Shown here: in pieces, positions 19,485-29,170 of the stretch | How the letters are laid out: every line of letters begins with the position of its first letter | Position numbering within the stretch: position 1 is the first letter of the stretch | Assembly (NCBI RefSeq): GCF_023015805.1 | Contig: NZ_JALKBA010000003.1 | Location: 62,001 to 126,000 of the forward strand | Length of the DNA: 64,000 nt | Source: Cellulophaga sp. F20128 | Lineage (GTDB): Bacteria; Bacteroidota; Bacteroidia; Flavobacteriales; Flavobacteriaceae | Direction: 5' to 3' | The notes under the pieces: generated by a model | Databases searched by the model: none | Told to the model about the DNA's origin: nothing | Seen by the model: the letters and a program-made list of their open reading frames with translations, nothing else | Position numbers and translations under genes: made by a program

Positions 19485-20180
19485 TTAATCTTTTAGTAGC
19501 TTCCTTTTCATTTTAATAAAACCAACAATAAAGCATAAATACATTACAGGAATTAATGTTAAATGCAATCTTCTTACCCATAGGTAATTGTCTATGTTAG
19601 TGATCACCCTAAAATTGTTAGAGATTTTAATGGGTAGGTATCCAGAGTAAAATATAAGCAAACCCCAGCCAAGCCAAAATAGAATGTTTTTGGTGGGATC
19701 TAATTTATTTTGATGCCAATCAATCTGATTGAAATAGGTTAAAATAATCAGGATGAGGGTGCTACTTCCAAATATAAAAGTAAATAGCAAGGATTCTTTA
19801 AGTGGATCCTGTATGCAGATATTTGCAATACTCCCAACTATAAAAATAATCGAGGCATAAAAGATCAGTTTTTTATAGAGAATAGTTTGTATGTGATTCC
19901 TAAATAGATTGAAAAAATATAAAAAGTATACTACATAAAAAATATTGTATAAAACAACATTATAATTAGTGTAAAAGGCATTCATTGATAGGCTAAATAT
20001 ATCGGGATATTCTGCTATTAAAAATCCTAATATCTCATTTAATAAGGTATAGATAAGAATAATTGGAAAAAACCTTAGCGGTGTGTTGTAATATTTAGGG
20101 TACCGCCAAATCGATACAATAAAAGTTAGGGCGTACATTGGTTCTGCTATATTGTCTAAGACGGTATCAAAAATAGTCAT
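19485..20180 (-). CDS. Multi-pass membrane protein, function unknown
   Basis: A 231-residue protein with about seven hydrophobic segments and no soluble domain. The N-terminus (IAEPMYALTFIVSIWRYPKYYNTPLRFFPIILIYTLLNEILG) resembles the membrane sensor part sometimes found on flavobacterial histidine kinases, but here it stands alone. No catalytic motif was recognised. It probably shares a transcript with the lipoprotein gene 33 bases upstream (20214-20843). Confidence 0.6.
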   Translation of the reverse strand: MTIFDTVLDNIAEPMYALTFIVSIWRYPKYYNTPLRFFPIILIYTLLNEILGFLIAEYPDIFSLSMNAFYTNYNVVLYNIFYVVYFLYFFNLFRNHIQTILYKKLIFYASIIFIVGSIANICIQDPLKESLLFTFIFGSSTLILIILTYFNQIDWHQNKLDPTKNILFWLGWGLLIFYSGYLPIKISNNFRVITNIDNYLWVRRLHLTLIPVMYLCFIVGFIKMKRKLLKD

Positions 20181-20213
20181 ATAGTACTATGGGGTTTTAT
20201 TCTCAACGAGTTA

Positions 20214-20843
20214 TTAGTAGGGTGGTGGAACTATATTTGACTCATTTAAAATAAGGCTGGTGGTGTCTTCTGCAAAAAATGGTAGCATAGGCATATAAGT
20301 AGCATATGTTTTAGTACGCCCAGCTTTTGTTGCTCCTAGTTTTGTGTTAGGCTGTAGTAAGAAATTATTTTTTAGAAGCTCTGCTTTATAGTTTCCGTTG
20401 CCATCAGACAGTACCGAAAATCCATAGTCTTTTCCTTCAGCATTTGTTGTTGGTACGATAAAGAAAGAGTTTTGCCTTGGGTGTTTTGCTTTGGGGTCAT
20501 TGGAATAATTGGCAAAGTAAAATCGAAGTGTAGAAATATCTACTTGTGCCTTTTTGGCTTCTTGTTCAATGAATTCAATATATTTTTTTAAGGTTTTGTA
20601 ATCGTAAGACCCATAACGTGCAACATCAAATTGTTCCTTAGGAACAACAGAGTCTTCGTATTTTTGAATAATTGGTACTCTTCTGTCTGTATAATTATCA
20701 AACATAAGTTGAGCTTGTTTGGTTGTAATTATTTGTTTGGGTGGGTCAACTGGAGTGTCTTTTGGTGGGTGTTCCCTTTCTTCACAACTCAATAACAGAG
20801 AAAAGACAAATGTGCTTAATAAACTAAATGTAAGATTTTTCAT
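20214..20843 (-). CDS. Lipoprotein of unknown function
   Basis: A 209-residue lipoprotein (lipobox LLLSC, Cys20). The ATG at 20843 is preferred to one 12 codons upstream because it directly precedes the signal peptide MKNLTFSLLSTFVFSLL. A proline-rich linker (HPPKDTPVDPPK) follows the cysteine, then a globular part with FYFANYSNDPKAKHPRQNSFFIVPT and a C-terminus rich in Tyr/Pro. No family was recognised. Paired with the membrane protein gene downstream. Confidence 0.6.
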   Translation of the reverse strand: MKNLTFSLLSTFVFSLLLSCEEREHPPKDTPVDPPKQIITTKQAQLMFDNYTDRRVPIIQKYEDSVVPKEQFDVARYGSYDYKTLKKYIEFIEQEAKKAQVDISTLRFYFANYSNDPKAKHPRQNSFFIVPTTNAEGKDYGFSVLSDGNGNYKAELLKNNFLLQPNTKLGATKAGRTKTYATYMPMLPFFAEDTTSLILNESNIVPPPY

Positions 20844-20911
20844 AATTTTAGTGTTTGCGTTTAGTATAAATATAATCACAATTTTAATATAATGTGAGCT
20901 AGTAGTAGAAT

Positions 20912-20943
20912 AAAAAAATCCCGATGCCTTATGACATCGGGAT
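20912..20943 (-). terminator. Intrinsic terminator after rho
   Basis: Perfect 9-bp stem ATCCCGATG / CATCGGGAT with an 8-base loop. On the minus strand it is followed by a T run (A12-18 on the plus strand). It lies about 25 bases after the rho stop. Confidence 0.85.
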
Positions 20944-20967
20944 CCTTGTTAGTTTAATAGCGAGATT

Positions 20968-22611
20968 TTATTGATTCATAGTCATTAAAAACTCTTCATT
21001 ATTTTTTGTTTGTTTTATACGTTGCTCTATAAACTCCATTGCTTCTACGGGGTTCATATCTGCTAAGTATTTGCGTAAAATCCACATGCGTTGAATTGTA
21101 CTTTCATCCAAAAGTAAGTCGTCTCTACGTGTACTTGAGGAGGTCAGGTCAATAGCAGGGAAAATTCTTCGGTTAGAAATTTTACGGTCTAATTGAAGTT
21201 CCATGTTACCGGTTCCTTTAAATTCTTCAAAGATTACCTCGTCCATTTTAGATCCAGTTTCAGTAAGGGCTGTTGCGATTATAGATAATGAGCCTCCATT
21301 TTCTATATTACGGGCAGCACCAAAGAAACGTTTTGGTTTGTGTAAAGCATTGGCATCTACACCACCACTTAATACTTTACCAGACGCTGGTTGTACGGTG
21401 TTGTATGCTCTGGCTAAACGTGTAATAGAATCTAATAAGATAACAACGTCATGGCCGCATTCTACCAGTCTTTTTGCTTTTTCTAAAACAATATTTGCCA
21501 CGCGTACGTGTTCAACTGCTTCTTTATCAAACGTAGAAGCAACAACCTCGCCGCGTACGTTACGCTGCATGTCTGTAACTTCTTCAGGGCGTTCATCTAT
21601 CAATAGTATAATTTGATAAACTTCAGGATGGTTTGCTGCAATACCATTAGCAATGTCTTTTAATAACATTGTTTTACCCGTTTTAGGCTGTGCTACGATC
21701 ATACCCCGTTGTCCCTTTCCAATAGGAGAGAATAAATCGATGATGCGAGTAGATATTTTACCTTGTCTGTCTGATAAATTAAATTTTTCTTGTGGAAACA
21801 AAGGAGTCAAGTGCTCAAAAGAAACACGATCTCTTACCACTTGTGGGTCAATCCCATTTATCTTACTTACTTTAATAAGTGGAAAGTATTTTTCACCTTC
21901 TTTTGGAGGGCGTACATTTCCTAAAACCGTATCCCCAGTTTTTAAGCCAAATAATCTAATTTGAGATTGAGAAACATAAATATCATCTGGAGATGATAAG
22001 TAATTGTAATCTGATGACCTTAAAAAACCATAACCATCTTGCATGATATCTAAAACCCCTTCGCTAGCAATAATACTATCGAATTCAAATTCTGGTTCAC
22101 GATATCTATTTTTTAAATCCTTGTCAAAATTGCTCTTATCTCTTGGTTCTCTTGCCGGTTTTTGGTGTTGCGGTTTTTTAGGCTGATTTTTATTGGGATT
22201 GTTGTTTTTTGGCTGAACTGGATTATTGTTTTTATGTACTGGTTTTTTATCTGAAACTGGCTTAGGTGCTGTTTTAACAACCTCTGTAGTCTCAGGTTTA
22301 GTACTGTCCTCTGGTTTGCTAGGATCGGTTGGTGCAATAGGGGCTTTTTTTACAGCAGCTTTTGGCTTTTCTCTAAGCACCCGTTCTCTTTTTTGTATCG
22401 GACGTGGCTTTGGCTTTTCTACTGTTTTAGAATCAGTTGGCAAAATATCTTTGACTACTTCAACTGCTTTTGGATTTGCAGCTTGAACGTCTAGAATTTG
22501 ATACACCAAATCTAATTTTTTTAATGTTTTGTATTTAGGAACATTTAAACCTTTTGCAATATCCTGTAACTCAGGAAGCTTTTTTGCTTTTAAATCGGAA
22601 ATCTCAAACAT
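20968..22611 (-). CDS. rho: Transcription termination factor Rho with disordered insertion
   Basis: A 547-residue hexameric RNA helicase that ends transcription. Order: N-terminal helical SAP-like domain (about 1-45), a low-complexity Pro/Lys/Asn/Gln-rich insertion (about 60-165), the RNA-binding cold-shock-like domain (about 180-260, [16 protein letters not shown]), and the ATPase with Walker A QPKTGKT (308-314), Walker B DVVILLDS and the Q/R-loop region. E. coli Rho is 419 residues, so the insertion explains the extra length; it is usual in Bacteroidota. Single gene, divergent from DUF4293. Confidence 0.95.
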   Translation of the reverse strand: MFEISDLKAKKLPELQDIAKGLNVPKYKTLKKLDLVYQILDVQAANPKAVEVVKDILPTDSKTVEKPKPRPIQKRERVLREKPKAAVKKAPIAPTDPSKPEDSTKPETTEVVKTAPKPVSDKKPVHKNNNPVQPKNNNPNKNQPKKPQHQKPAREPRDKSNFDKDLKNRYREPEFEFDSIIASEGVLDIMQDGYGFLRSSDYNYLSSPDDIYVSQSQIRLFGLKTGDTVLGNVRPPKEGEKYFPLIKVSKINGIDPQVVRDRVSFEHLTPLFPQEKFNLSDRQGKISTRIIDLFSPIGKGQRGMIVAQPKTGKTMLLKDIANGIAANHPEVYQIILLIDERPEEVTDMQRNVRGEVVASTFDKEAVEHVRVANIVLEKAKRLVECGHDVVILLDSITRLARAYNTVQPASGKVLSGGVDANALHKPKRFFGAARNIENGGSLSIIATALTETGSKMDEVIFEEFKGTGNMELQLDRKISNRRIFPAIDLTSSSTRRDDLLLDESTIQRMWILRKYLADMNPVEAMEFIEQRIKQTKNNEEFLMTMNQ

Positions 22612-22752
22612 GTAATGTTGAATAAATTATACTTTTTGAATATAAAAATTATGAAGTGTGTAATAGGGTACTTATTTAGAACGATAAGTCCTTATGGGTA
22701 AGCGATATTACTATAATTTACCACAATATTACAAATTATTTTTAATATTTCG

Positions 22753-22783
22753 TTGATAAATCTTAAAAAGACTCTTATTTTTG
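22753..22783 (+). promoter_or_regulatory. Predicted sigma-A promoter of the DUF4293 gene
   Basis: TTG at 22753-22755, a 20-base spacer and a perfect TATTTTTG at 22776-22783; the start codon follows 18 bases later. Confidence 0.7.
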
Positions 22784-22801
22784 TGACTGAAAAAAGGAGA
22801 A

Positions 22802-23212
22802 ATGATCCAAAGGGTACAAACAATTTTTATGTTTTTGGTAGCAATACTGGCAAGTGTATTGCCTTTTTTTGCTAGCTTGTGGACCTTAGAGGAAGGGACA
22901 ATAATTTTTGCAAAGGATGAATTTTATATTTCAATAGCCTTTTATACCTCTGCTGCCTTGGCATTTATAGCCATTTTGTTGTTTAAAAATAGGAAAAATC
23001 AATTTGTAGTAAACAGATTGAATATGATATGTAATCTTTTTATACTAGGATTTTTCGTTTACCGATCGCTAAACTTATCCGGAGAAGCAGTTGTTTCTGA
23101 GAAGGGTATTGGGATGTTGATTCCATTATTTTCTATCGTATTTTTAGTGTTTGCCAATAGGCTCATTAAAAAGGATGAAGATCTTGTAAAATCTGTGGAT
23201 CGTTTGCGTTAA
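22802..23212 (+). CDS. DUF4293 family membrane protein
   Basis: A 136-residue protein with four hydrophobic segments. It starts MIQRVQTIFMFLVAI and ends KKDEDLVKSVDRLR, the two hallmarks of DUF4293, a family found in Bacteroidota next to rho. Function unknown. A terminator follows. Confidence 0.85.
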   Translation: MIQRVQTIFMFLVAILASVLPFFASLWTLEEGTIIFAKDEFYISIAFYTSAALAFIAILLFKNRKNQFVVNRLNMICNLFILGFFVYRSLNLSGEAVVSEKGIGMLIPLFSIVFLVFANRLIKKDEDLVKSVDRLR

Positions 23213-23240
23213 ACCTAACATCTTAGTTATATTAGTGCGT

Positions 23241-23267
23241 AAACCCGGGGTTGTTCCCGGGTTTTTT
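23241..23267 (+). terminator. Intrinsic terminator after the DUF4293 gene
   Basis: Stem AAACCCGGG / CCCGGGTTT with a 6-base loop and a T run. Confidence 0.88.
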
Positions 23268-23366
23268 AATTTCAAAAGTTTGTGTTTCAATCCTAAGCTA
23301 GGACATTCTTTTCTATTTCAATGGGATAGTTACTTTATTGAATAGTGCTAGATGGTACCTTTTGTG

Positions 23367-23861
23367 TTAACGTTTTCCCAGTTCAATTACTTCCAAATCT
23401 GTGATGTCACTTTTGTTTATTTTAAAACGAACCATAGTACGCACTTGATGAAATCCATGTTTACCACAGGCACCAGGATTTATGTGTAAAAGGTTTAGTT
23501 TTTTATCAAACATTACTTTTAAGATATGAGAGTGACCACTTATAAAGATTTTGGGAGGCCTTTCTTTTATTTGTTCTCGAATCCGAACGTTGTACTTGTT
23601 TGGGTAACCGCCAATATGGGTCATCCAAACGGAAACATCTTCACACATAAATTGATTGTCTAAAGGGAATTCTAAGCGAGCTTTGTCGTCATCTATATTT
23701 CCGTACACCGCTTTTAGTGGCTTTTTCTTTTTCAACGTATCGGTAACACTAAGGTTGCCAATGTCTCCGGCATGCCATACTTCATCGGCTTGGGCTACAT
23801 ATTTTAAAATGGCATCGTCCATATAACTGTGTGTATCTGATAAGAGAAGTATTTTGGTCAT
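23367..23861 (-). CDS. YfcE/MJ0936-type metallophosphoesterase
   Basis: A 164-residue soluble phosphodiesterase of the calcineurin-like family. The metal-binding motifs are in order: SDTH (D8, H10), HAGDIG, YGNID, MTHIGG and GHSH near residue 117. The closest named family is YfcE/MJ0936, phosphodiesterases of broad or unknown natural substrate. Its start faces truA across a 106-base divergent spacer. Confidence 0.85.
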   Translation of the reverse strand: MTKILLLSDTHSYMDDAILKYVAQADEVWHAGDIGNLSVTDTLKKKKPLKAVYGNIDDDKARLEFPLDNQFMCEDVSVWMTHIGGYPNKYNVRIREQIKERPPKIFISGHSHILKVMFDKKLNLLHINPGACGKHGFHQVRTMVRFKINKSDITDLEVIELGKR

Positions 23862-23934
23862 TTTTTAATTTTAATAGGAGTTGTAATGGCATCAATCCGT
23901 TTCCTGGATCCATACATATCTAAGTAAGATTAAG

Positions 23935-23942
23935 TATCTTTG
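23935..23942 (+). promoter_or_regulatory. Likely -7 box of truA
   Basis: TATCTTTG matches TAnnTTTG, with no obvious -33 TTG. It places the transcript start near 23949, leaving no room for an upstream start codon and so supporting the TTG start of truA. A second box, CAAAAATA at 23951-23958, is the same element on the minus strand and could serve the phosphoesterase gene. Confidence 0.5.
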
Positions 23943-23967
23943 TTTTTTTACAAAAATAGGGATTCAT

Positions 23968-24711
23968 TTGAGATATTTTGTGGCTTTTTCATACAATGGT
24001 GCGGCATACCATGGTTGGCAGTATCAACCCAATGCTATTAGTGTACAAGAAGTTTTAGAAACTGCTTTTACAACCTTGTTAAAAAAGGATATTTCATTGA
24101 TGGGTGCTGGTAGAACCGATGCTGGAGTGCATGCCAAAGAGATGTATGCGCATTTTGATTGTGATAAAATCTTGGAAATAGATGGATTGGTTCGTAGATT
24201 AAATGCTTTTTTACCTGATGATATTGCTGTACAACGAATCACTGAGGTGGTTACAGATGCACACGCACGCTTTCATGCGACAGAAAGAACCTATGAATAT
24301 TGGGTAACCCAAACTAAAGATCCATTTGTAACAGAGACCACCCATTATGTGCGTAGAAGTTTGGATATTGACAAAATGAACCAAGCTGCTGCTATACTTT
24401 TAGGGCGCCAGGATTTTGAATGTTTTTCAAAATCAAAAACAGATGTTAATACCTACCTCTGTGATGTTAAAAAAGCACATTGGGAACAAAAAGATGGTAA
24501 ATTTGTATTTACAATAACGGCCGATAGGTTTTTACGCAATATGGTGCGGGCTATTGTTGGGACACTTTTAGACGTAGGTACTGGTAAAAAATCCATAGCC
24601 GATGTACATACCATCTTGGCAAGTAAAAGTAGGGCAGAAGCAGGTACGTCAGTACCCGCAAAAGCTTTGTATTTAATTGAGGTTTTATACCCCAATACAA
24701 TTATCAAATAA
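23968..24711 (+). CDS. truA: tRNA pseudouridine(38-40) synthase
   Basis: A 247-residue enzyme that makes pseudouridine at positions 38-40 of tRNAs. The catalytic aspartate is Asp51 in GAGRTDAGVHA; other motifs are FHATERTYEYWV and FLRNMVRAIVGTLLDVGTG. It begins with TTG: no ATG lies in frame upstream, and TTG gives the canonical MRYFVAFSYNGAAYHGWQ. Four bases separate it from the exporter gene, so they are probably cotranscribed. Confidence 0.94.
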   Translation: MRYFVAFSYNGAAYHGWQYQPNAISVQEVLETAFTTLLKKDISLMGAGRTDAGVHAKEMYAHFDCDKILEIDGLVRRLNAFLPDDIAVQRITEVVTDAHARFHATERTYEYWVTQTKDPFVTETTHYVRRSLDIDKMNQAAAILLGRQDFECFSKSKTDVNTYLCDVKKAHWEQKDGKFVFTITADRFLRNMVRAIVGTLLDVGTGKKSIADVHTILASKSRAEAGTSVPAKALYLIEVLYPNTIIK

Positions 24712-24715
24712 GAGA

Positions 24716-26491
24716 ATGACTAAAACAAAAAAAGACACAGGTAAGGCTTTTGATTATCAATTACTTAGGCGATTGTTACACTATGTTAAACCGTATAGAA
24801 TTACCTTTTTTGGGGTTGTAATTGCGGCAATATTATTATCTGTATTTGCTATATTAAGTCCTGTGTTGTTGCGAGAAGTAGTGAATACCGCACTTGAAAA
24901 TAAAGACCAATCTTTACTGCTTAACCTTATTGTTTTAATGCTGGTTGTTTTGCTGTTAGAGGTAACAAGTCAATTGGCATTTGTGTATTATGCCAATTGG
25001 TTGGGAGAGTCTGTAATAAAGGATATCCGTATAAAACTGTTTCAACATATGCTAAACTTTAAAATGAAGTATTTTGATACTTCATCTGTGGGTTTATTGG
25101 TTACCCGTGCGGTAACGGATATACAGCGTATAGGAGAGATATTTAGTCAAGGCTTCTTTATGATTGTAGCCGACTTATTAAAGATGGTTATTGTAGCGGG
25201 TGTAATGCTTTTTTATAGTTGGAAACTGGCACTCATAGTTTTTGCTATCATGCCTATTCTGTTGTACGCTATAAAAATTTTTCAAAGAGCAATGAAAGGA
25301 GCTTTTATAGACGTTAGGGCGCAAGTTTCTAATTTAAATACCTTTGTGCAGGAACGATTAACTGGAATGAAGATTGTCCAACTTTTTAATCGCGAAAAAA
25401 TAGAACAAGAAAAATTTAGAGAAATCAATGAAAAACACCAAAATGCATGGTTAAAAACGGTGTGGTATAACTCTATATTTTTTCCTATAGCGGAAATAGT
25501 TTCCTCGGTGGCAATCGGACTTATTGTATGGTACGGCGGATTACGGGTAGTGCTTAATAATGATATTGGGGAGTTGGGTACCATTTTTATGTTTATTCAA
25601 TTGTCGCAAATGTTGTTTCGACCATTGCGTCAAATTGCAGACAAATTTAATGTGCTGCAAATGGGTATGGTTGCAGCCAATAGAGTTTTTGCAATCTTAG
25701 ATAAGGATACGGTAATTTCAGATGAAGGGGAGTATTCTAAGAGTAGTATTACTGGTGATATATCATTTAGAAATGTCCGGTTTGGATATATTGAAGGAGA
25801 AGAGGTGTTACACGGTATTTCATTTGAAGTCAAGGCAGGTGAAACCATTGCCATTGTTGGCGCAACAGGAGCAGGAAAGTCGACCATTATAAATTTACTG
25901 AATCGTTTTTATGAAATAAATGCAGGTCAAATACTGGTTGATGGGGTAGATGTGAAGGAGTATAAATTAGCATCCTTGAGAAGTAAAATTGCAGTGGTGT
26001 TACAGGATGTATTTTTGTTTGCAGATACTGTTGAAAATAATATTTCATTAAAAAATGAGGAAATATCATTGGAAACCATAATCCAAGCTGCACAAGAAAT
26101 TTCGGTACACGAATTTATTACTAGTTTGCCTAATGACTACCAATATAATGTAAAGGAACGGGGGTCTATGCTGTCTAGTGGACAACGACAGCTGCTGGCC
26201 TTTCTTAGAGCTTATGTAAGTAATCCTAGTATTTTAATATTGGATGAGGCTACATCTTCCGTAGATACTTATTCAGAGCAATTGATTCAAAAAGCAACAG
26301 AAAAAATTACACAAGGTAGAACGTCAATTGTAATAGCGCACCGCTTGGCAACCATTAAAAAAGCAGATAAAATATTGGTTATGGATTCTGGTGAAATCAT
26401 AGAAAGTGGTACTCATGAGGAGTTGCTTAAAAAAGGGGGGTATTACCGTAACTTGTATGAAGCACAGTTTTTAGCAGAGGACGTAGCCTAG
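24716..26491 (+). CDS. MsbA-like ABC exporter (fused membrane and ATPase domains)
   Basis: A 591-residue half-transporter: six membrane helices (about residues 25-310), then an ABC ATPase with Walker A GATGAGKST, signature LSSGQRQ and Walker B ILILDEATSSVD, plus His in the H-loop (IAHRLATI). It would dimerise and flip a lipid or other hydrophobic compound across the inner membrane; MsbA-type lipid export is likely but not provable here. The ATG at 24716 was chosen because it lies 4 bases after truA; an earlier in-frame ATG is inside truA. Confidence 0.88.
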   Translation: MTKTKKDTGKAFDYQLLRRLLHYVKPYRITFFGVVIAAILLSVFAILSPVLLREVVNTALENKDQSLLLNLIVLMLVVLLLEVTSQLAFVYYANWLGESVIKDIRIKLFQHMLNFKMKYFDTSSVGLLVTRAVTDIQRIGEIFSQGFFMIVADLLKMVIVAGVMLFYSWKLALIVFAIMPILLYAIKIFQRAMKGAFIDVRAQVSNLNTFVQERLTGMKIVQLFNREKIEQEKFREINEKHQNAWLKTVWYNSIFFPIAEIVSSVAIGLIVWYGGLRVVLNNDIGELGTIFMFIQLSQMLFRPLRQIADKFNVLQMGMVAANRVFAILDKDTVISDEGEYSKSSITGDISFRNVRFGYIEGEEVLHGISFEVKAGETIAIVGATGAGKSTIINLLNRFYEINAGQILVDGVDVKEYKLASLRSKIAVVLQDVFLFADTVENNISLKNEEISLETIIQAAQEISVHEFITSLPNDYQYNVKERGSMLSSGQRQLLAFLRAYVSNPSILILDEATSSVDTYSEQLIQKATEKITQGRTSIVIAHRLATIKKADKILVMDSGEIIESGTHEELLKKGGYYRNLYEAQFLAEDVA

Positions 26492-26792
26492 AATATTTTG
26501 GCGGTACAAAATCTGCACTACTAGGAGGAGCTCTAGAAAAAGTACACTAACTAGGAATGTATAAAGAATAGATTTGTGGAGTAGCTATAAGGGAAATCCA
26601 TCAGTTTAAATTTGTGACCTCGTAAATAAGAAGATATACGAACTAGTGGCTCTATTAAAATGAAGATCTGTGCGGTCTTGAAATAAACTGTTTTGAGTAG
26701 TCTATTTCGTAAGGCCCAACGGCACAATCCATTTTAAGAAAGTACCAAAAGTTTTATTTTTACGACTTAGCGCAGTTTTTATATTCCATAAG
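26492..26792. other. Non-coding spacer with no recognised content
   Basis: About 300 bases between convergent genes, with stop codons in all frames at short intervals. No hairpin plus T run good enough for a terminator was found, and no repeat was seen. The minus-strand short frame FGTFLKWIVPLGLTK could be debris of a lost gene but matches nothing I recognise. Confidence 0.4.
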
Positions 26793-27581
26793 TTATGAAA
26801 TTAAGTCTTCGGTAATGATGGTATTTAGCTCTTTTAAATCTTTATAGAGCACAAATTCTCCATTTTTAATATAAGAAATGGTTCCAGTTTCTTCACTTAC
26901 AACTAATGCCAAGCAATCTGTTTTTTCTGTAATTCCCACAGCTGCCCTATGGCGTAAGCCAAAACGCAAGGGTATAGTGCGTTCTTGTGAAACTGGTAAA
27001 ATTACCCTCGTGGCAACAATGGTATTGTTTACGATTACAGCAGCCCCGTCATGAAGCGGACTATTTTTATAAAATATACTTTCTAAAATAGGCTGGGTAA
27101 CTTCAATATTCATTTTATCTCCCGTAATTTTTACAAAATCTAAAGAATTGGCGCGTTCTAAAATAAGAATAGCTCCCGTTTTACTTTTACTCATTTTATC
27201 ACTAGCACTGAGAATGGCATCTACATCCGTTTCCGTTGTCATTGCCTCTTGTTTTAAAAACTTAAAGTGCTTTACAAAATTACGTTTGTTTGCAAAATTG
27301 GTAGAGCCAATTAATAATAGAAATTTTCTAATTTCTTGCTGAAACACAATAATAAGTGCAATTAAGCCAATGTTCATAAAGCCACCAACCATACTGCTAA
27401 TCATTTTCATGTCTAATAATTCGGTAAGTTTCCAAAGTGCCCAAACGATTACAATACCAATAAAAATGTTTATCGCCACCGTACCACGTACAAGTTTGTA
27501 AATGTAATACAGTAATATAGCCACCAAGATAATATCGATGATGTCTGTAATTTTAAAATCAAGAAAATTTAGAAAATCCAA
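26793..27581 (-). CDS. dacA: Diadenylate cyclase (CdaA type)
   Basis: A 262-residue membrane enzyme that makes the second messenger c-di-AMP from two ATP. Three membrane segments lie in the first ~85 residues, then the DAC domain with the catalytic DGA (178-180, LHDGAAVI) and RHR (210-212, LRHRAAVG) motifs intact. c-di-AMP controls osmotic and cell-wall balance in many bacteria. It follows folP by 45 bases on the same strand, a pairing common in Bacteroidota. Confidence 0.94.
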   Translation of the reverse strand: MDFLNFLDFKITDIIDIILVAILLYYIYKLVRGTVAINIFIGIVIVWALWKLTELLDMKMISSMVGGFMNIGLIALIIVFQQEIRKFLLLIGSTNFANKRNFVKHFKFLKQEAMTTETDVDAILSASDKMSKSKTGAILILERANSLDFVKITGDKMNIEVTQPILESIFYKNSPLHDGAAVIVNNTIVATRVILPVSQERTIPLRFGLRHRAAVGITEKTDCLALVVSEETGTISYIKNGEFVLYKDLKELNTIITEDLIS

Positions 27582-27626
27582 CTATTGAGGGTTTTTTGTA
27601 AAATTAGAAAAAAATGAACAATCATA

Positions 27627-28463
27627 TTAGTTATCGTCATTTAACTTTAATGCTTCTGTTAATTTTATGCATTCTATAGCCTCCTTAACATCATGTACAC
27701 GTAAAATAGAAGCTCCTTTAAGAATTGCAATAGTGTTTAGTGCAGTAGTTCCGTTTAATGCATTTTTAGCATCACTTTTTAGTGTTTTGTAAATCATTGA
27801 TTTTCTACTTAAACCAGCAAGTATAGGAATACCCATACTTTTAAAGAGGTCTAAATTTTGTAAGAGCGTAAAATTTTGATTTGTCGTTTTTGCGAAGCCA
27901 AAACCAACATCTAAAATAATATCATTGATTTCTTTTGCTCTAGCGCTCGCTAGTTTCTCTGCAAAATATTGTTTTAGCTCAAAAACAATATCTGTGTAGT
28001 TGGTTAGCTGCTGCATTGTTTTTGGAGTGCCGCGCATGTGCATCATCACATAGGGAACTTTATGTTTTGCAACTACATTCATCATCAAATGGTCTAGGCT
28101 TCCTGCTGAAATATCGTTAATTAGTGCAGCTCCATGGGCAAGACAAGTATCGGCTACCTTGCTTCTAAAAGTATCGACAGATAATAAAATTCCGGGAAAC
28201 TCCTTTGTTAATAGCTTTACAATGGGGATTATTCGATGTAGCTCTTCTGTTTCTAAAATGTCATCCGCACTGGGCTTGGAACTATAAGCCCCAACATCTA
28301 CAAAAGTAGCGCCTTCTGCAAGCATAGTTTCTACGCGGGATAAAACATCTTTTTCATTTTTATAACTTCCGCCATCATAAAAAGAATCTGGCGTAAGATT
28401 TAAAATACCCATAACTTTTGGGGTGGATAGCTCTATTAGATTTCCATTGCAATTCAGCGTCAT
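27627..28463 (-). CDS. folP: Dihydropteroate synthase
   Basis: A 278-residue TIM-barrel enzyme joining p-aminobenzoate to hydroxymethyl-dihydropterin in folate synthesis; target of sulfonamides. Signatures seen: GILNLTPDSFYDGG near residue 20, VDVGAYSSKPSA in the pABA-binding loop, INDISAG, MHMRGTP, and the C-terminal LRVHDVKE. It leads the folP-dacA pair. Confidence 0.95.
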   Translation of the reverse strand: MTLNCNGNLIELSTPKVMGILNLTPDSFYDGGSYKNEKDVLSRVETMLAEGATFVDVGAYSSKPSADDILETEELHRIIPIVKLLTKEFPGILLSVDTFRSKVADTCLAHGAALINDISAGSLDHLMMNVVAKHKVPYVMMHMRGTPKTMQQLTNYTDIVFELKQYFAEKLASARAKEINDIILDVGFGFAKTTNQNFTLLQNLDLFKSMGIPILAGLSRKSMIYKTLKSDAKNALNGTTALNTIAILKGASILRVHDVKEAIECIKLTEALKLNDDN

Positions 28464-28503
28464 ATTGTTAAGTAAATACGGTAAGGGTTTAATATTAAAC
28501 CTT

Positions 28504-28511
28504 TACTTTTG
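28504..28511 (+). promoter_or_regulatory. Possible -7 box of the DUF1599 gene
   Basis: TACTTTTG fits TAnnTTTG, 47 bases before the start codon. No convincing -33 element. Confidence 0.4.
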
Positions 28512-28557
28512 AATAGTAAAATATTTATGCGAAATTTACACAAATTAGATAAGATAA

Positions 28558-29094
28558 ATGCAGAATACTTCAGAACAATATGATGCTGTTATAAAAGAAT
28601 GTAGAAATCTGTTTCAGAAAAAGATGAAAGATTATGGTAGTGCTTGGCGCATATTGCGATTGCCATCTTTAACAGATCAGATCTATATTAAAGCGCAACG
28701 CATTAGAGGCTTACAAGAAAATGATGTAAGAAAGGTAGACGAAGGTGAAAAACCAGAGTTTATAGGCATCATTAATTACGCAACAATGGCATTGATACAA
28801 CTAGAAATAGGGGTTGTAGAACAACCGGATTTGGATGGTTTAAAAGCTGTTGAGTTGTTTGATAAGCACATTGCTAGGACCAAGGCATTAATGGAAAATA
28901 AAAACCATGATTACGGTGAGGCCTGGCGAGAAATGAGGGTTAGCTCATTAACGGATCTTATTTTACAAAAATTATTACGCGTAAAGCAGATAGAAGATAA
29001 TAAAGGGAAAACTTTGGTTAGCGAAGGAATAGATGCGAACTACCAAGATATTATAAATTATTCTGTCTTTGCATTAATTCATTTAAACGGCTAA
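28558..29094 (+). CDS. DUF1599 family protein
   Basis: A 178-residue soluble protein made of two repeats of the DUF1599 module (about 1-90 and 95-178). Each has a KDYG/HDYGxAWR motif followed by SLTDxIxxKxxRxxQ and a final YxxxALIxL. DUF1599 is a nucleotide-modification-associated family in Bacteroidota; its reaction is unproven. It starts the run DUF1599-BT_3928-GyrI-tpiA-prmA-clpS. Confidence 0.85.
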   Translation: MQNTSEQYDAVIKECRNLFQKKMKDYGSAWRILRLPSLTDQIYIKAQRIRGLQENDVRKVDEGEKPEFIGIINYATMALIQLEIGVVEQPDLDGLKAVELFDKHIARTKALMENKNHDYGEAWREMRVSSLTDLILQKLLRVKQIEDNKGKTLVSEGIDANYQDIINYSVFALIHLNG

Positions 29095-29170
29095 TAAATT
29101 AAAAAAAGTCAAGGTAGGCGCAGCTTGTGTAAAGGGCTTTTGAATGTTAATTTTTCATTTTAATAGGTAT

